DNA of 8,675 bases. Source: JBCBWG01 sp039186015 (GTDB lineage: Bacteria; Pseudomonadota; Alphaproteobacteria; Rhizobiales; Hyphomicrobiaceae). Within the stretch, counting starts at the first letter, position 1; every line of letters starts with the position of its first letter. The DNA lies in assembly GCA_039186015.1 (NCBI GenBank), contig JBCDAH010000168.1, positions 1 through 8,675 of the forward strand, in the 5' to 3' direction. Under the pieces are notes generated by a model. It had not been told where the DNA came from. It searched no databases and saw nothing but the letters and a program-made list of their open reading frames with translations. Below are positions 1 through 6,600 of this stretch, in pieces. The translations under genes and the position numbers were made by a program.

Positions 1-80
1 CGATTTATTACCTCTGCAGCCCGCAAAGCAGCTACGTGACTGGTACGGAGGTTGAGATCAACGGCGGCCAGCACGTGTAG
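1..80 (+). CDS. Short-chain dehydrogenase/reductase, C-terminal end only (5' end outside window)
   Basis: The window opens inside a plus-strand reading frame whose codons start at position 3 and stop at TAG 78-80. The 25 visible residues end in SSYVTGTEVEINGGQHV. This matches the C-terminal signature of classical SDR enzymes (S-x-YVTG-x-x-x-x-x-GG near the C-terminus), where the YVTG segment packs against the cofactor site and the GG-x-x tail ends the last strand of the Rossmann fold. Classical SDRs are NAD(P)H-dependent oxidoreductases of about 250 residues, so roughly nine tenths of the gene lies upstream. The catalytic Ser/Tyr/Lys are not in the window, so the substrate cannot be inferred. 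The fragment is too short to separate a 3-oxoacyl reductase from other SDRs. The next gene is on the same strand 106 bp downstream. Confidence 0.8.
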   Translation, partial: IYYLCSPQSSYVTGTEVEINGGQHV

Positions 81-186
81 ACACCAAGCCGTCATTTCGA
101 AAGGCGGCGTTTGTGAGTTTGCTCAGCTATAGTGGCTTTCAGGACCCTGCAATCCATACGGCCGACGTGCAGGCTGAGGTGACCGA

Positions 187-2445
187 ATGACTGTAATGAG
201 CCAGATGGTATCCCGCGTTCTCTGCGCACTTGGTGTGTCCGTGCTGTTGTTGTTTGCAACCGGACATGCATCCCACAAGGCCAACGCTCAAACAGCAAAC
301 AGCGAACGGATACCGGTTACAGAGCGCGAACTGGCAAAGATCTCTGATGCCGAATTGCGCGCACTTGTTTTGAAGCGTCTCGCCGGGTCGGAGCAGAATA
401 CTGGCGGCACCTTCAATCCGGCGCATACCGCCTTTGCGCTTCAAGCGGCGCTGGAGAAAGCCCGGGCACGCCTCGGGACCATTCTCGCAACATACACAGA
501 ACTGCCATCGGCCTTTGCAAGTGCCTGGGATGCCCTCACCAAAGATCGCGCCAACGACGGATTTCTGACGTTCCTCATGCTGTTCGGCCTCTCGATTGCG
601 GCGGGCGTGATTGCCGAGGTGCTGACACGCCGCAGCTTTGCGGTGCCCCAGAGAGAGGACAGCCATGCGGACATGAGTTTGTCGCGCAAACTGGGCGCTT
701 TTGCACAAACGCTCGGAGGCCGCGGCCGCGACCTGTTCGTGTTCACCGCGATTGCAACGGTCACCTACTTGGTTGTCGCCGGCCCGGACCAACGGGATCG
801 CGTTACGTTTGCATTCTATCTGGCTGCGATCGTTGTCATTCGGTTTGTGACAGGGCTGTTGTCATCCTACTTCGCCGTTGACCGCCCAGAACGCCGCATT
901 CCGAATGTTTCGACCAGCGAAGCACGTGCGATCATGATCAGTTTCTCGTTTGCCGTCACACTCGGCGCGTTTGGCTTTTTCACGTGCGCGCTGTTCGCGA
1001 CACTCGGTGTGCACGGCGATGTTCACTTCCTGCTGCTCATGATTGTCGGCTCGGTTCTGACGACAGGCCTCGCCGCAAGCTTCATTCTCAATCGCGGCGC
1101 CCTATCGGCCGATTTGCTGTTGACTCCGACATCACAAGGCACATCGAGAAGCGTCCGATCGCGCTTGGCTCCGGCCTACCCCTGGCTTCTCGCAATTGGC
1201 ACGACCCTGCTGTGGATCAGCGTTGTCATGTCCGGCTTGCTTGGGATGAATCCTCTGTTTGGCGCTGGCTTGATCACTGTCGCAATCGGATTGCTGTGGC
1301 CAAGCCTTGATGCCGCGCTGGAGCGTGAGGTGCAGCGGTGCCAATCCGATGGAGACCCGGTAACGCCTGCGGTTGCGCGCGCCGTACGCCTACTCGCCGC
1401 TGTTGCGGTTTTGGCCATCCTCTTGATTGTATGGCGCGTGAACGTGACGGGTGCCGCCGGCAGTGTCGGAATCGGCGCTGCGATTGCAAAGGCCCTGTTT
1501 GAGGCCGGCGTGGTCACCTTGTTGTCGTACGCTGCCTGGCAGGCGCTTACGATCTGGATTGACCGACGGATTGCCGAAGAGAAGGCGAACGCCGGCGATC
1601 AACTCGACATTACCGAGATGGAAATCGGCGGCACCGGTCTGTCGCGCATGGCGACACTGCTGCCACTGTTCAAGCGCACTGGCCAAGCGACAATCGCTAT
1701 CATCGCGTTCATGCTGGTGCTCTCCGCATTTGGCGTGTCGATCGGCCCGGTCCTTGCCGGCGCAGGCGTGGTGGGGCTTGCGATCGGCTTCGGATCGCAG
1801 ACGCTGGTTCGTGACATCGTCTCCGGTGCATTCTTCCTGATCGATGATGCGTTTCGCCTTGGAGAGTACATCGATCTGGGCAAGGTCAAAGGATCCGTTG
1901 AGAAGATCTCGATACGATCTCTTCAGCTGCGCCACCACCGCGGCGCCTTGAATACGATCCCATTCGGTGAAATCTCCACCGTGACCAACTACAGCCGCGA
2001 CTGGGTGATTATGAAGCTGCAGTTCCGCGTGCCATTCAACACCGACATCGAGAAAGTCAGAAAACTCCTGAAGAAGGTCGGCCAACAGCTGCTTGAAGTG
2101 GAGGATATCGCTGATGGCTTTCTGCAGCCGCTTAAGTCTCAAGGTGTTATCGACGTCGACGATTATGGTTTGATCCTGCGCATGAAATTCATGAGCAAGC
2201 CGGGCCGCCAGTTTGTTATCCGCCGCTACGCTTACGCTGCTGTTCAAAAGGCGTTTGCCGAAAACGGTATTCAGTTCTCGCGGCCGGAAGTTAAGGTTGC
2301 AGTCGACCCGGTTGGAACCGGCGGGCCGGATGCCGAACACGACGATGCGGTTGGTCCGCCGCCGAGCGCGTCAGCCGCTGGTGCCGCCGCAATCAGCGCC
2401 GCGAAGACGCGACAAGCCGGTCAAACGCCTGAGGAAGTCACCTGA
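187..2445 (+). CDS. Large MscS-family mechanosensitive ion channel (YbiO-like architecture)
   Basis: This 752-residue inner-membrane protein probably opens under membrane tension to release solutes on hypo-osmotic shock. Residues 1-34 look like a Sec signal peptide (hydrophobic 11-25, AxA site at 32-34). A short periplasmic segment follows, then about nine hydrophobic segments (roughly 126-146, 184-198, 207-229, 247-271, 278-300, 331-372 as a pair, 400-418, 430-453). The MscS core spans about 488-700. Its pore helix region is glycine/alanine rich (GPVLAGAGVVGLAIGFGSQT at 520-539) and continues into VRDIVSGAFFLIDD. The cytosolic beta domain contains LGEYIDLGKVKGSVEKISIR and IPFGEISTVTNYSRD. 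Length and layout resemble E. coli YbiO (741 residues) more than MscS itself (286). The C-terminal 45 residues are Pro/Ala/Gly-rich and probably disordered. GAGGT at 176-180 lies 6 nt before ATG 187, which supports this start; in-frame ATGs at codons 4 and 7 are alternatives. Confidence 0.93.
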   Translation: MTVMSQMVSRVLCALGVSVLLLFATGHASHKANAQTANSERIPVTERELAKISDAELRALVLKRLAGSEQNTGGTFNPAHTAFALQAALEKARARLGTILATYTELPSAFASAWDALTKDRANDGFLTFLMLFGLSIAAGVIAEVLTRRSFAVPQREDSHADMSLSRKLGAFAQTLGGRGRDLFVFTAIATVTYLVVAGPDQRDRVTFAFYLAAIVVIRFVTGLLSSYFAVDRPERRIPNVSTSEARAIMISFSFAVTLGAFGFFTCALFATLGVHGDVHFLLLMIVGSVLTTGLAASFILNRGALSADLLLTPTSQGTSRSVRSRLAPAYPWLLAIGTTLLWISVVMSGLLGMNPLFGAGLITVAIGLLWPSLDAALEREVQRCQSDGDPVTPAVARAVRLLAAVAVLAILLIVWRVNVTGAAGSVGIGAAIAKALFEAGVVTLLSYAAWQALTIWIDRRIAEEKANAGDQLDITEMEIGGTGLSRMATLLPLFKRTGQATIAIIAFMLVLSAFGVSIGPVLAGAGVVGLAIGFGSQTLVRDIVSGAFFLIDDAFRLGEYIDLGKVKGSVEKISIRSLQLRHHRGALNTIPFGEISTVTNYSRDWVIMKLQFRVPFNTDIEKVRKLLKKVGQQLLEVEDIADGFLQPLKSQGVIDVDDYGLILRMKFMSKPGRQFVIRRYAYAAVQKAFAENGIQFSRPEVKVAVDPVGTGGPDAEHDDAVGPPPSASAAGAAAISAAKTRQAGQTPEEVT

Positions 2446-2552
2446 TCCGGCGGCCCCAAGACCAGAGCTGATATGCGTCGTTTCACGATGTTGCAGTCGC
2501 GTTTCTCGTTTAAGCCGTTGGCTTGTACGACCTAAGGACCGAGAACAGAATC

Positions 2553-2987
2553 ATGCCAGGCAATCAAAACAAGACACGGCAGACGAAAACATCTCCGCGC
2601 AAATTCATTGAGACGGTCGAGCCCGCCCGGCGGCGTGAAGACGGTTTGGTGCTGCTGGACTTCTTCAATCGCGTTACCGAGTTGGAGCCGCGCCTGTGGG
2701 GCGAATCGTTGATCGGTTACGGGCGGTATGCCTACAAGTACGATAGCGGTCGCGAAGGCGAGTTCTTTCTCACCGGGTTTAGTCCGCGCAAGTCTGCGCT
2801 GACGATGTACGTCATGGGGGGCTATCGCGATATGCCCGATAAACTCGCCAAGCTCGGCAAGCACAAGATCGGCAAGAGCTGTCTGTATATCAACAAGCTC
2901 TCAGACGTGGACCTGGCGGTGCTGGAAGAGATCGTGCGCGATGACCTCGCCTATATGCGCAAGACATATCAAACTTGGGACGTCTGA
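2553..2987 (+). CDS. DUF1801 domain protein of unknown function
   Basis: A 144-residue cytosolic protein with no signal peptide or membrane segment. Residues about 25-135 fit the DUF1801 (YdhG-like) family. The visible hallmarks are GESLIGYGRYAYKY at 50-63, the strand-rich FFLTGFSPRKSALTMYVMGG at 71-90, the lysine-rich LAKLGKHKIGKSCLYINKL at 98-116 and the terminal helix with VLEEIVRDDLAYMR. The family adopts a small alpha/beta fold and its biochemical role is not established; I assign none. ATG 2553 is chosen over the in-frame TTG at 2523. AAGGA at 2534-2538 is 14 nt upstream, which is long, and a weaker GAG at 2541-2543 has 9 nt spacing, so the start is likely but not certain. It follows the channel gene by 107 bp on the same strand and could be read from the same transcript. 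Nothing in its sequence links it to osmotic stress. Confidence 0.88.
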   Translation: MPGNQNKTRQTKTSPRKFIETVEPARRREDGLVLLDFFNRVTELEPRLWGESLIGYGRYAYKYDSGREGEFFLTGFSPRKSALTMYVMGGYRDMPDKLAKLGKHKIGKSCLYINKLSDVDLAVLEEIVRDDLAYMRKTYQTWDV

Positions 2988-3020
2988 CCGACCTGCAATA
3001 CGTCCAACGCCGCAGGCTGA

Positions 3021-3050
3021 CGCCCCGTCTCGACGTCGCGACATCGGGCG
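3021..3050. terminator. Candidate hairpin between convergent genes
   Basis: The 102-bp gap between the converging DUF1801 and FemAB-like genes contains a nested inverted repeat. The outer arms are CGCCCCG (3021-3027) and CGGGCG (3045-3050), with one bulge. Inside lies GTCTCGACGTCGCGAC (3027-3042), palindromic except for one mismatched pair. Such a stem could stop or stabilise transcripts from either side. There is no run of T on either strand immediately after it, so it is not a textbook intrinsic terminator. The CGACGTCG core could instead be a protein-binding palindrome. The call rests on position and pairing only. Confidence 0.3.
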
Positions 3051-3089
3051 GCCACGTGCGTCTACCCAGGGTTACTCTGTTCGATCGCG

Positions 3090-4043
3090 CTAGGAATACA
3101 TCCCGACAAGGTCCACCATCTGGCCACCGAGCCCGAGTTTGAACTTCTTCACGCCGGCGGCGCCTTCGTCATTGACGCCGCCCAGATCGAAGTCGGTGAC
3201 TACTTCGCGCTTCAGGGTCACGACGGCTTCCCACAGCAGGCGATGATGTGCGCCGAACTTGCGGCCCTGATCGGTCGTCCACCCAACTTGATAGGTCGCT
3301 GACCGCCCGTGAACCAGCACGAGAATGGCCGCGATGATCTCATCATCGCGCTTGGCGTTGAGGATCATGACCTCGCGACGTACGCCCATGTATTTCATCA
3401 AAGACAGCAAGAAGCTTTGTGATGTGCCCTTGAAGTTCTTGCGCAACTGGTCTGCATCGTACTCGGCCAAAAAGCTGGAGGCGGTGTCGAGTTCGACGTC
3501 ACGTTCGACCGCGAAGCCTGAGCGTTCGGCCTTCGAGAGAATGTTGCGCCATTTGCCGTTCAGCTTTGCCCGCAGCCGATCTTCGTCACGAGTCAGATCA
3601 AGCCAGATCGTTTGGTAGCCGTGAAAGTTCGCGTTGCGCTTCAGGCCGCAGTCTTCGAGCAGGCGCGAACTGGAACGATCGTGAGCAAGTTCCGGCATGA
3701 TCCGCATCTTGCGCCCGAAGCGGCGCGGGAATTGCCTGGCAAACTCCGTGAAGAATGCTTCGGTGCACTCCTGTCGGGACCAGCCTTCAAACCACAACGG
3801 ACCGCGATCGAGCGTAATGGCGTGGATCGCATTTCGCAGTACGCCGACTTCGCCGAGTTGCACGAGGCCGGCCGGCTGGCCGTCAATGTGAATTAAACCA
3901 TGGCGTGCACCAATCTGCTGTGTTGCACGCGTTGCTTGCGCATACGGGAAGTGCTGCAGCAAGGTTGATCGGCGAACGTTCGCAAAGAGTTCGTCCCAGC
4001 GGGCGATCGTCAGATTGTTCCACTCGATTTCACAAGCGACCAT
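3090..4043 (-). CDS. FemAB-like / GNAT-fold aminoacyl- or acyltransferase
   Basis: A 317-residue, apparently cytosolic protein made of two GNAT-like halves, as in FemAB/FemX enzymes. Known members transfer amino acids from aminoacyl-tRNA to lipid II or peptidoglycan precursors; others acylate different acceptors. The first half has HIDGQPAGLVQL (52-63) and ends at TIWLDLTRDEDRLRAKLNGK (145-164), followed by WRNILSKAERSGFAVE (165-180). This is the FemAB pattern of a DL strand, then a basic helix with R-N-x-x-x-K-A-E-x-x-G. The second half has EIIAAILVLVHGRSATYQVG (235-254) and closes with FDLGGVNDEGAAGVKKFKLG (285-304), the typical D-L-G-G-x...G-x-x-x-FK-x-G-x-G ending. The frame is open for 90 more codons upstream (to 4313), but that part is Arg/Ser-rich and looks like no domain. 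ATG 4043 with GGAG 8 nt upstream is preferred. The gene stands alone, divergent from the Hint gene; its true acceptor is unknown. Confidence 0.85.
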   Translation of the reverse strand: MVACEIEWNNLTIARWDELFANVRRSTLLQHFPYAQATRATQQIGARHGLIHIDGQPAGLVQLGEVGVLRNAIHAITLDRGPLWFEGWSRQECTEAFFTEFARQFPRRFGRKMRIMPELAHDRSSSRLLEDCGLKRNANFHGYQTIWLDLTRDEDRLRAKLNGKWRNILSKAERSGFAVERDVELDTASSFLAEYDADQLRKNFKGTSQSFLLSLMKYMGVRREVMILNAKRDDEIIAAILVLVHGRSATYQVGWTTDQGRKFGAHHRLLWEAVVTLKREVVTDFDLGGVNDEGAAGVKKFKLGLGGQMVDLVGMYS

Positions 4044-4051
4044 GCGATCCG

Positions 4052-4055
4052 CTCC
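4052..4055 (-). promoter_or_regulatory. Ribosome binding site deciding the FemAB-like start
   Basis: On the minus strand GGAG sits 8 nt before ATG 4043-4041. It is the main reason for rejecting the longer in-frame start near 4313, together with the lack of domain-like sequence in the 90 extra codons. Confidence 0.6.
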
Positions 4056-4237
4056 GGTTTCCGAATCTGCTGTTGAATTGGGATCGCGCGCGAAGCTTGT
4101 GCGAGGCCTTTCTTCAAATGCGTGACAACGCGAGCGCGAACGTTTGACCGTCCAATCGTGGCCTGAGCACACGGTCGCGCGGGTATCAAGCTCTTCGCTC
4201 AGGCAAGACGCAGACCGTCCGCAACGGCCAAATTCGT

Positions 4238-4265
4238 CTGAAAAGTACACATTTTCAGCGTACTT
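4238..4265. repeat. Overlapping inverted repeats, candidate operator
   Basis: CTGAAAA (4238-4244) and TTTTCAG (4252-4258) are perfect 7-bp inverted arms around the spacer GTACACA. An overlapping second pair is AAGTAC (4243-4248) and GTACTT (4260-4265), separated by 11 bp. The arm-spacer-arm geometry of the first pair (centre-to-centre 14 bp, 21 bp overall) suits a dimeric helix-turn-helix regulator. The two pairs are mutually exclusive as RNA stems. It lies 205 bp before the Hint start and 195 bp before the FemAB-like start, so it could serve either. The binding protein is unknown. Confidence 0.45.
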
Positions 4266-4463
4266 AGGCCGCCGCGTGTCCGCTACGCCACGTGCACTTG
4301 CGCCGCTAACCATAGGGAATTGTTAAGCATTGCTCGTTCAACACATTAACGCTAAAACTGGTCCAGGTTTTATCGGCGCGCTGTACCTCGACAGCCGTTT
4401 GGCGTTTGCGCATTCGTGATGTTTGCGTGACGGTCTCTTATTTGCAGTGATTGGGTAGGTTAG

Positions 4464-5303
4464 ATGCAGAATAAGTCCCCGGATGTGGTTGAGAATACCA
4501 ACCGTTCTCGGAAGACGTCGATCGCGCACGCAAGACGTAGTTTTTTGCTTGGCTCCGCCGCATTGAGCGCAGTTGTCGCGGCGAATGTCGTTGGATCTGC
4601 GAGCGCAGAGGCCAGCAGATGGCGCCGGAGACGGCGCCGCCGCAGGCGCAACAACAATCCAACGTGTTTCGTCGCCGGGACGCACCTCCGGACGCCGACC
4701 GGCGATCAGGTCGTCGAGCACCTCAATATTGGCGACGAGATATGCCTTGCCGATGGCACGGTTCAGCGCATCAAGTGGATCGGCCGTATGGCGCTTCCGC
4801 GTCAAGATGATGGGTTGTGGGACGTTGATACCCTGCCCTTCATTGTGAAGCGCGGTGCAATCGACGGCCAAGCTCCTGGGTCAGATCTCTACGTGTCTGG
4901 CGACCATCGTCTCTTCATTGATGGCCTGCTGATCCCAGTCCGTTATCTGGAAAACGGCGTGAGCATTGTCAGAGCGACCGATATGCCGGGTGAGGAGATC
5001 GTCTATTTCCACATCGAGTTCGAAATGCACACCGTAGTGCTTGCGAACGGCCTACCAGCCGAAACGCTGCAAGGTGGGCATGTGCGTCGCCAGTTCGATA
5101 ACTTCGCGGAGTACGCGGCACGCTACGGCGAAGAGTCGCCAATGCTCGCAGCGTTCGCTCCAATTGTCGGTTTGAACGGCGGCCGTCAGACGGTGACGTC
5201 GCATATGCGAAGCGCGATCGCTCCGGTGTACGATATCCGCCAGCCTCTTGACGTGATCCGCGATGACCTGGCGATCCAGGCGTCTCATCGGACCGCTGCA
5301 TAG
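4464..5303 (+). CDS. Tat-signal, Arg9-tract, Hint_2 (Hedgehog/intein fold) domain protein
   Basis: A 279-residue protein predicted to be exported folded through the Tat system. Residues 24-30 are RRSFLLG, followed by a hydrophobic stretch and an A-x-A site (cleavage after A48 or A50), which together make a good Tat signal. Next come R52, W53, nine arginines at 54-62, three asparagines and P-T. The Hint domain starts at Cys68 (CFVAGTHLRTPTGDQVVEHL, 68-87). It continues with IGDEICLADG (89-98), IKWIGR (103-108), LYVSGDHRLFIDGLLIPVRY (142-161, with S145-x-x-H148 at the block B histidine) and HIEFEMHTVVLANGLPAETL (183-202). These match Hint_2 family members of alphaproteobacteria in order and spacing. 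Most such domains sit at the C-terminus of larger secreted proteins; here almost nothing precedes the domain. Residues 211-279 are an uncharacterised tail. Whether it self-cleaves is not shown. The gene is monocistronic and converges on the acyl-CoA dehydrogenase 70 bp away. Confidence 0.88.
   Translation: MQNKSPDVVENTNRSRKTSIAHARRSFLLGSAALSAVVAANVVGSASAEASRWRRRRRRRRRNNNPTCFVAGTHLRTPTGDQVVEHLNIGDEICLADGTVQRIKWIGRMALPRQDDGLWDVDTLPFIVKRGAIDGQAPGSDLYVSGDHRLFIDGLLIPVRYLENGVSIVRATDMPGEEIVYFHIEFEMHTVVLANGLPAETLQGGHVRRQFDNFAEYAARYGEESPMLAAFAPIVGLNGGRQTVTSHMRSAIAPVYDIRQPLDVIRDDLAIQASHRTAA
4621..4649 (+). repeat. Arginine-codon tract with GGCGCC inverted/direct repeat
   Basis: The DNA encoding the arginine run carries GGCGCC at 4621-4626 and again at 4633-4638, separated by GGAGAC. 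This can form a 6-bp stem or mispair. The nine arginine codons (4623-4649) are mixed: CGC five times, CGG twice, AGA and AGG once each. The tract is therefore not a simple triplet microsatellite, which suggests selection for arginine rather than recent slippage. Confidence 0.6.
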
Positions 5304-5373
5304 GAATGCATGGCGCTCGCGGGGCTTATAGTTCTGCGGGCGTGCCTCTCTGTGTCCCCTCCGACGAGACGGG

Positions 5374-6525
5374 CTACGGCGTTCTGTTGCCGCCTGTGAC
5401 GCCGCGCGAAATGACCACGCGCATGATTTCGTTCGTCCCTTCCAGAATCTGATGAACGCGTAAGTCGCGCACGATCTTCTCGACGCCATAGTCCTTGAGA
5501 TAACCGTATCCGCCGTGAATCTGCAGGGCCTGGTCTGCGATCTGGGATCCGAGATCCGTGGCATAGCGCTTTGCCATCGCCGAGTACGTCGTCGCCCGCG
5601 GGTCCGCGCGATCCAGCGCATCGGCAGCGCGATAGATCATCAGCTTCGCGGCTTCGAGTTCGGTCGCCATATCCGCGATCTTGAATTGCACGGCCTGAAA
5701 CTCCCCGATCTCCCGGCCAAATGCCTTTCGCTCGCTGGCATAATCGCGCGCCTTGTCGAGCGCCGCCCAGGCTGCCCCGGTCGAGCATGCGGCAATGTTG
5801 ATCCGACCGCCGTCGAGCCCCTTCATGGCGAACTTGAAGCCGTCGCCCTCGGCACCAATGCGATTGGTGACAGGAATCTCGACATTATCCATGACGACCT
5901 GACGCGTTGGCTGCGCGTTCCAACCCATCTTCTTCTCATTCGCACCGAATGACAGCCCCGGCGTATCCTTGTTGATCGCGAAGGCCGATATCCCCCGAGG
6001 GCCGTCTCCACCGGTTCGGGCAAAGACGAGGTAGAACTCACTCTCCCCAGCGCCGGAGATGAACTGTTTGGTGCCGTTGAGAACATAGGCATCGCCGTGT
6101 CGCTCGGCGCGTGTCTTGAGGGCAGCCGCGTCCGACCCGCATCCTGGCTCTGTCAGGCAATAGCTGGCGAGCCACTCCATCGAGGTCAGCTTGTCCATCC
6201 AGTCGGCGCGTTGGCGATCGTCGGCGAACTCCGACACCATCCAGGCCACCATGTTGTGGATCGACAGGTAGGCCGAAATCGTCGGGCAGCCATAGGCCAG
6301 CGCTTCGAAGATGAGCGCGCCGTCGAGACGCGACAGGCCAGAACCGCCGTGGTCCGTGTCGACATAGATCGCGCTGATGCCGAGTGGTGCGGTCTCCCGG
6401 ATGACATCGGTTGGAAACTCGCTCGCTTGATCCCAAGCTTCGGCGTGTGGCGCGAGGCGTTCCTTGGCGAACGCGAGTGCCATGTCCTGGATTGCACTCT
6501 GTTCTTCTGTCATTGCGAAGTGCAT
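5374..6525 (-). CDS. Isobutyryl-CoA dehydrogenase-like acyl-CoA dehydrogenase
   Basis: A 383-residue FAD enzyme predicted to oxidise isobutyryl-CoA to methacryloyl-CoA in valine degradation, passing electrons to electron-transfer flavoprotein in the cytosol. All three family domains are present: N-terminal helical about 5-118, beta-barrel about 120-220, C-terminal helical about 225-375. The FAD/substrate signature CLTEPGCGSDAAA is at 123-135, and the second signature runs from Q335 (QIHGGYGYLKDYG) through D354. The catalytic base is E362 in ILEGTNEIMR. Several stretches match human ACAD8 more closely than generic butyryl-CoA dehydrogenases: SIHNMVAWM, FISGAGES, DTPGLSFG, KKMGWNAQPTR, NRIGAEGDGF and GGRINIAACS. 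ATG 6525 with AGAGGT 5 nt upstream is preferred over the in-frame TTG at 6543. It follows the MFS gene by 75 bp and is the last gene of the minus-strand block. A different short branched-chain acyl-CoA substrate is possible. Confidence 0.93.
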   Translation of the reverse strand: MHFAMTEEQSAIQDMALAFAKERLAPHAEAWDQASEFPTDVIRETAPLGISAIYVDTDHGGSGLSRLDGALIFEALAYGCPTISAYLSIHNMVAWMVSEFADDRQRADWMDKLTSMEWLASYCLTEPGCGSDAAALKTRAERHGDAYVLNGTKQFISGAGESEFYLVFARTGGDGPRGISAFAINKDTPGLSFGANEKKMGWNAQPTRQVVMDNVEIPVTNRIGAEGDGFKFAMKGLDGGRINIAACSTGAAWAALDKARDYASERKAFGREIGEFQAVQFKIADMATELEAAKLMIYRAADALDRADPRATTYSAMAKRYATDLGSQIADQALQIHGGYGYLKDYGVEKIVRDLRVHQILEGTNEIMRVVISRGVTGGNRTP

Positions 6526-6530
6526 CGATG

Positions 6531-6539
6531 ACCTCTCCC
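6531..6539 (-). promoter_or_regulatory. Ribosome binding site deciding the acyl-CoA dehydrogenase start
   Basis: GGGAGAGGT on the minus strand ends 5 nt before ATG 6525-6523. It overlaps the codons that an upstream TTG start (6543) would use, which argues for the ATG. Confidence 0.65.
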
Positions 6540-6600
6540 GCAATCGCGTCTGGATCTGTTTCCGTGCTGACGCTTGGACCCGCGTTCACAACGTATCGTC

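Larger units (their letters stand above)
4044..4463. promoter_or_regulatory. 420-bp divergent control region between FemAB-like and Hint genes
   Basis: No convincing gene lies here. The region must hold promoters for two divergently transcribed genes and is more AT-rich around 4230-4360 than the flanking coding sequence. It contains the overlapping inverted repeats at 4238-4265, described separately. A weak sigma-70-like pair facing the Hint gene is TTGCTC (4330-4335) and TAAAAC (4353-4358) with 17-bp spacing; it matches consensus at only 3/6 and 4/6 positions, so I do not insist on it. The Hint gene has GGGTAGG (4453-4459) as its ribosome binding site, 4 nt before ATG 4464. I found no minus-strand promoter that I would defend. 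Confidence 0.5.

Noticed and set aside
111..133. Possible promoter for the channel gene, TTGTGA (111-116) and TATAGT (128-133)
   Set aside because: The -10-like hexamer is good but the spacing is only 11 bp, too short for a sigma-70 promoter, and no other -35 fits at 16-18 bp.
1390..2340. 316-codon open frame antisense to the MscS gene
   Set aside because: It is a mirror of the conserved MscS core codons, rich in His/Arg/Gln with no recognisable domain, and has no ribosome binding site that I can defend.
4044..4313. 90-codon in-frame extension of the FemAB-like gene toward a start near 4313
   Set aside because: The extra residues are Arg/Ser/Cys-rich with no domain similarity, the stretch covers the operator-like inverted repeats, and a good ribosome binding site precedes ATG 4043. 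The open frame is likely chance in GC-rich DNA.
4338..4871. 177-codon minus-strand frame overlapping the 5' part of the Hint gene
   Set aside because: It runs antisense to a well supported Tat-Hint coding sequence and its translation shows no family features.
5304..5373. Terminator in the 70-bp convergent gap after the Hint gene
   Set aside because: I looked for GC-rich arms followed by T runs on either strand and found no stem longer than about 4 bp.
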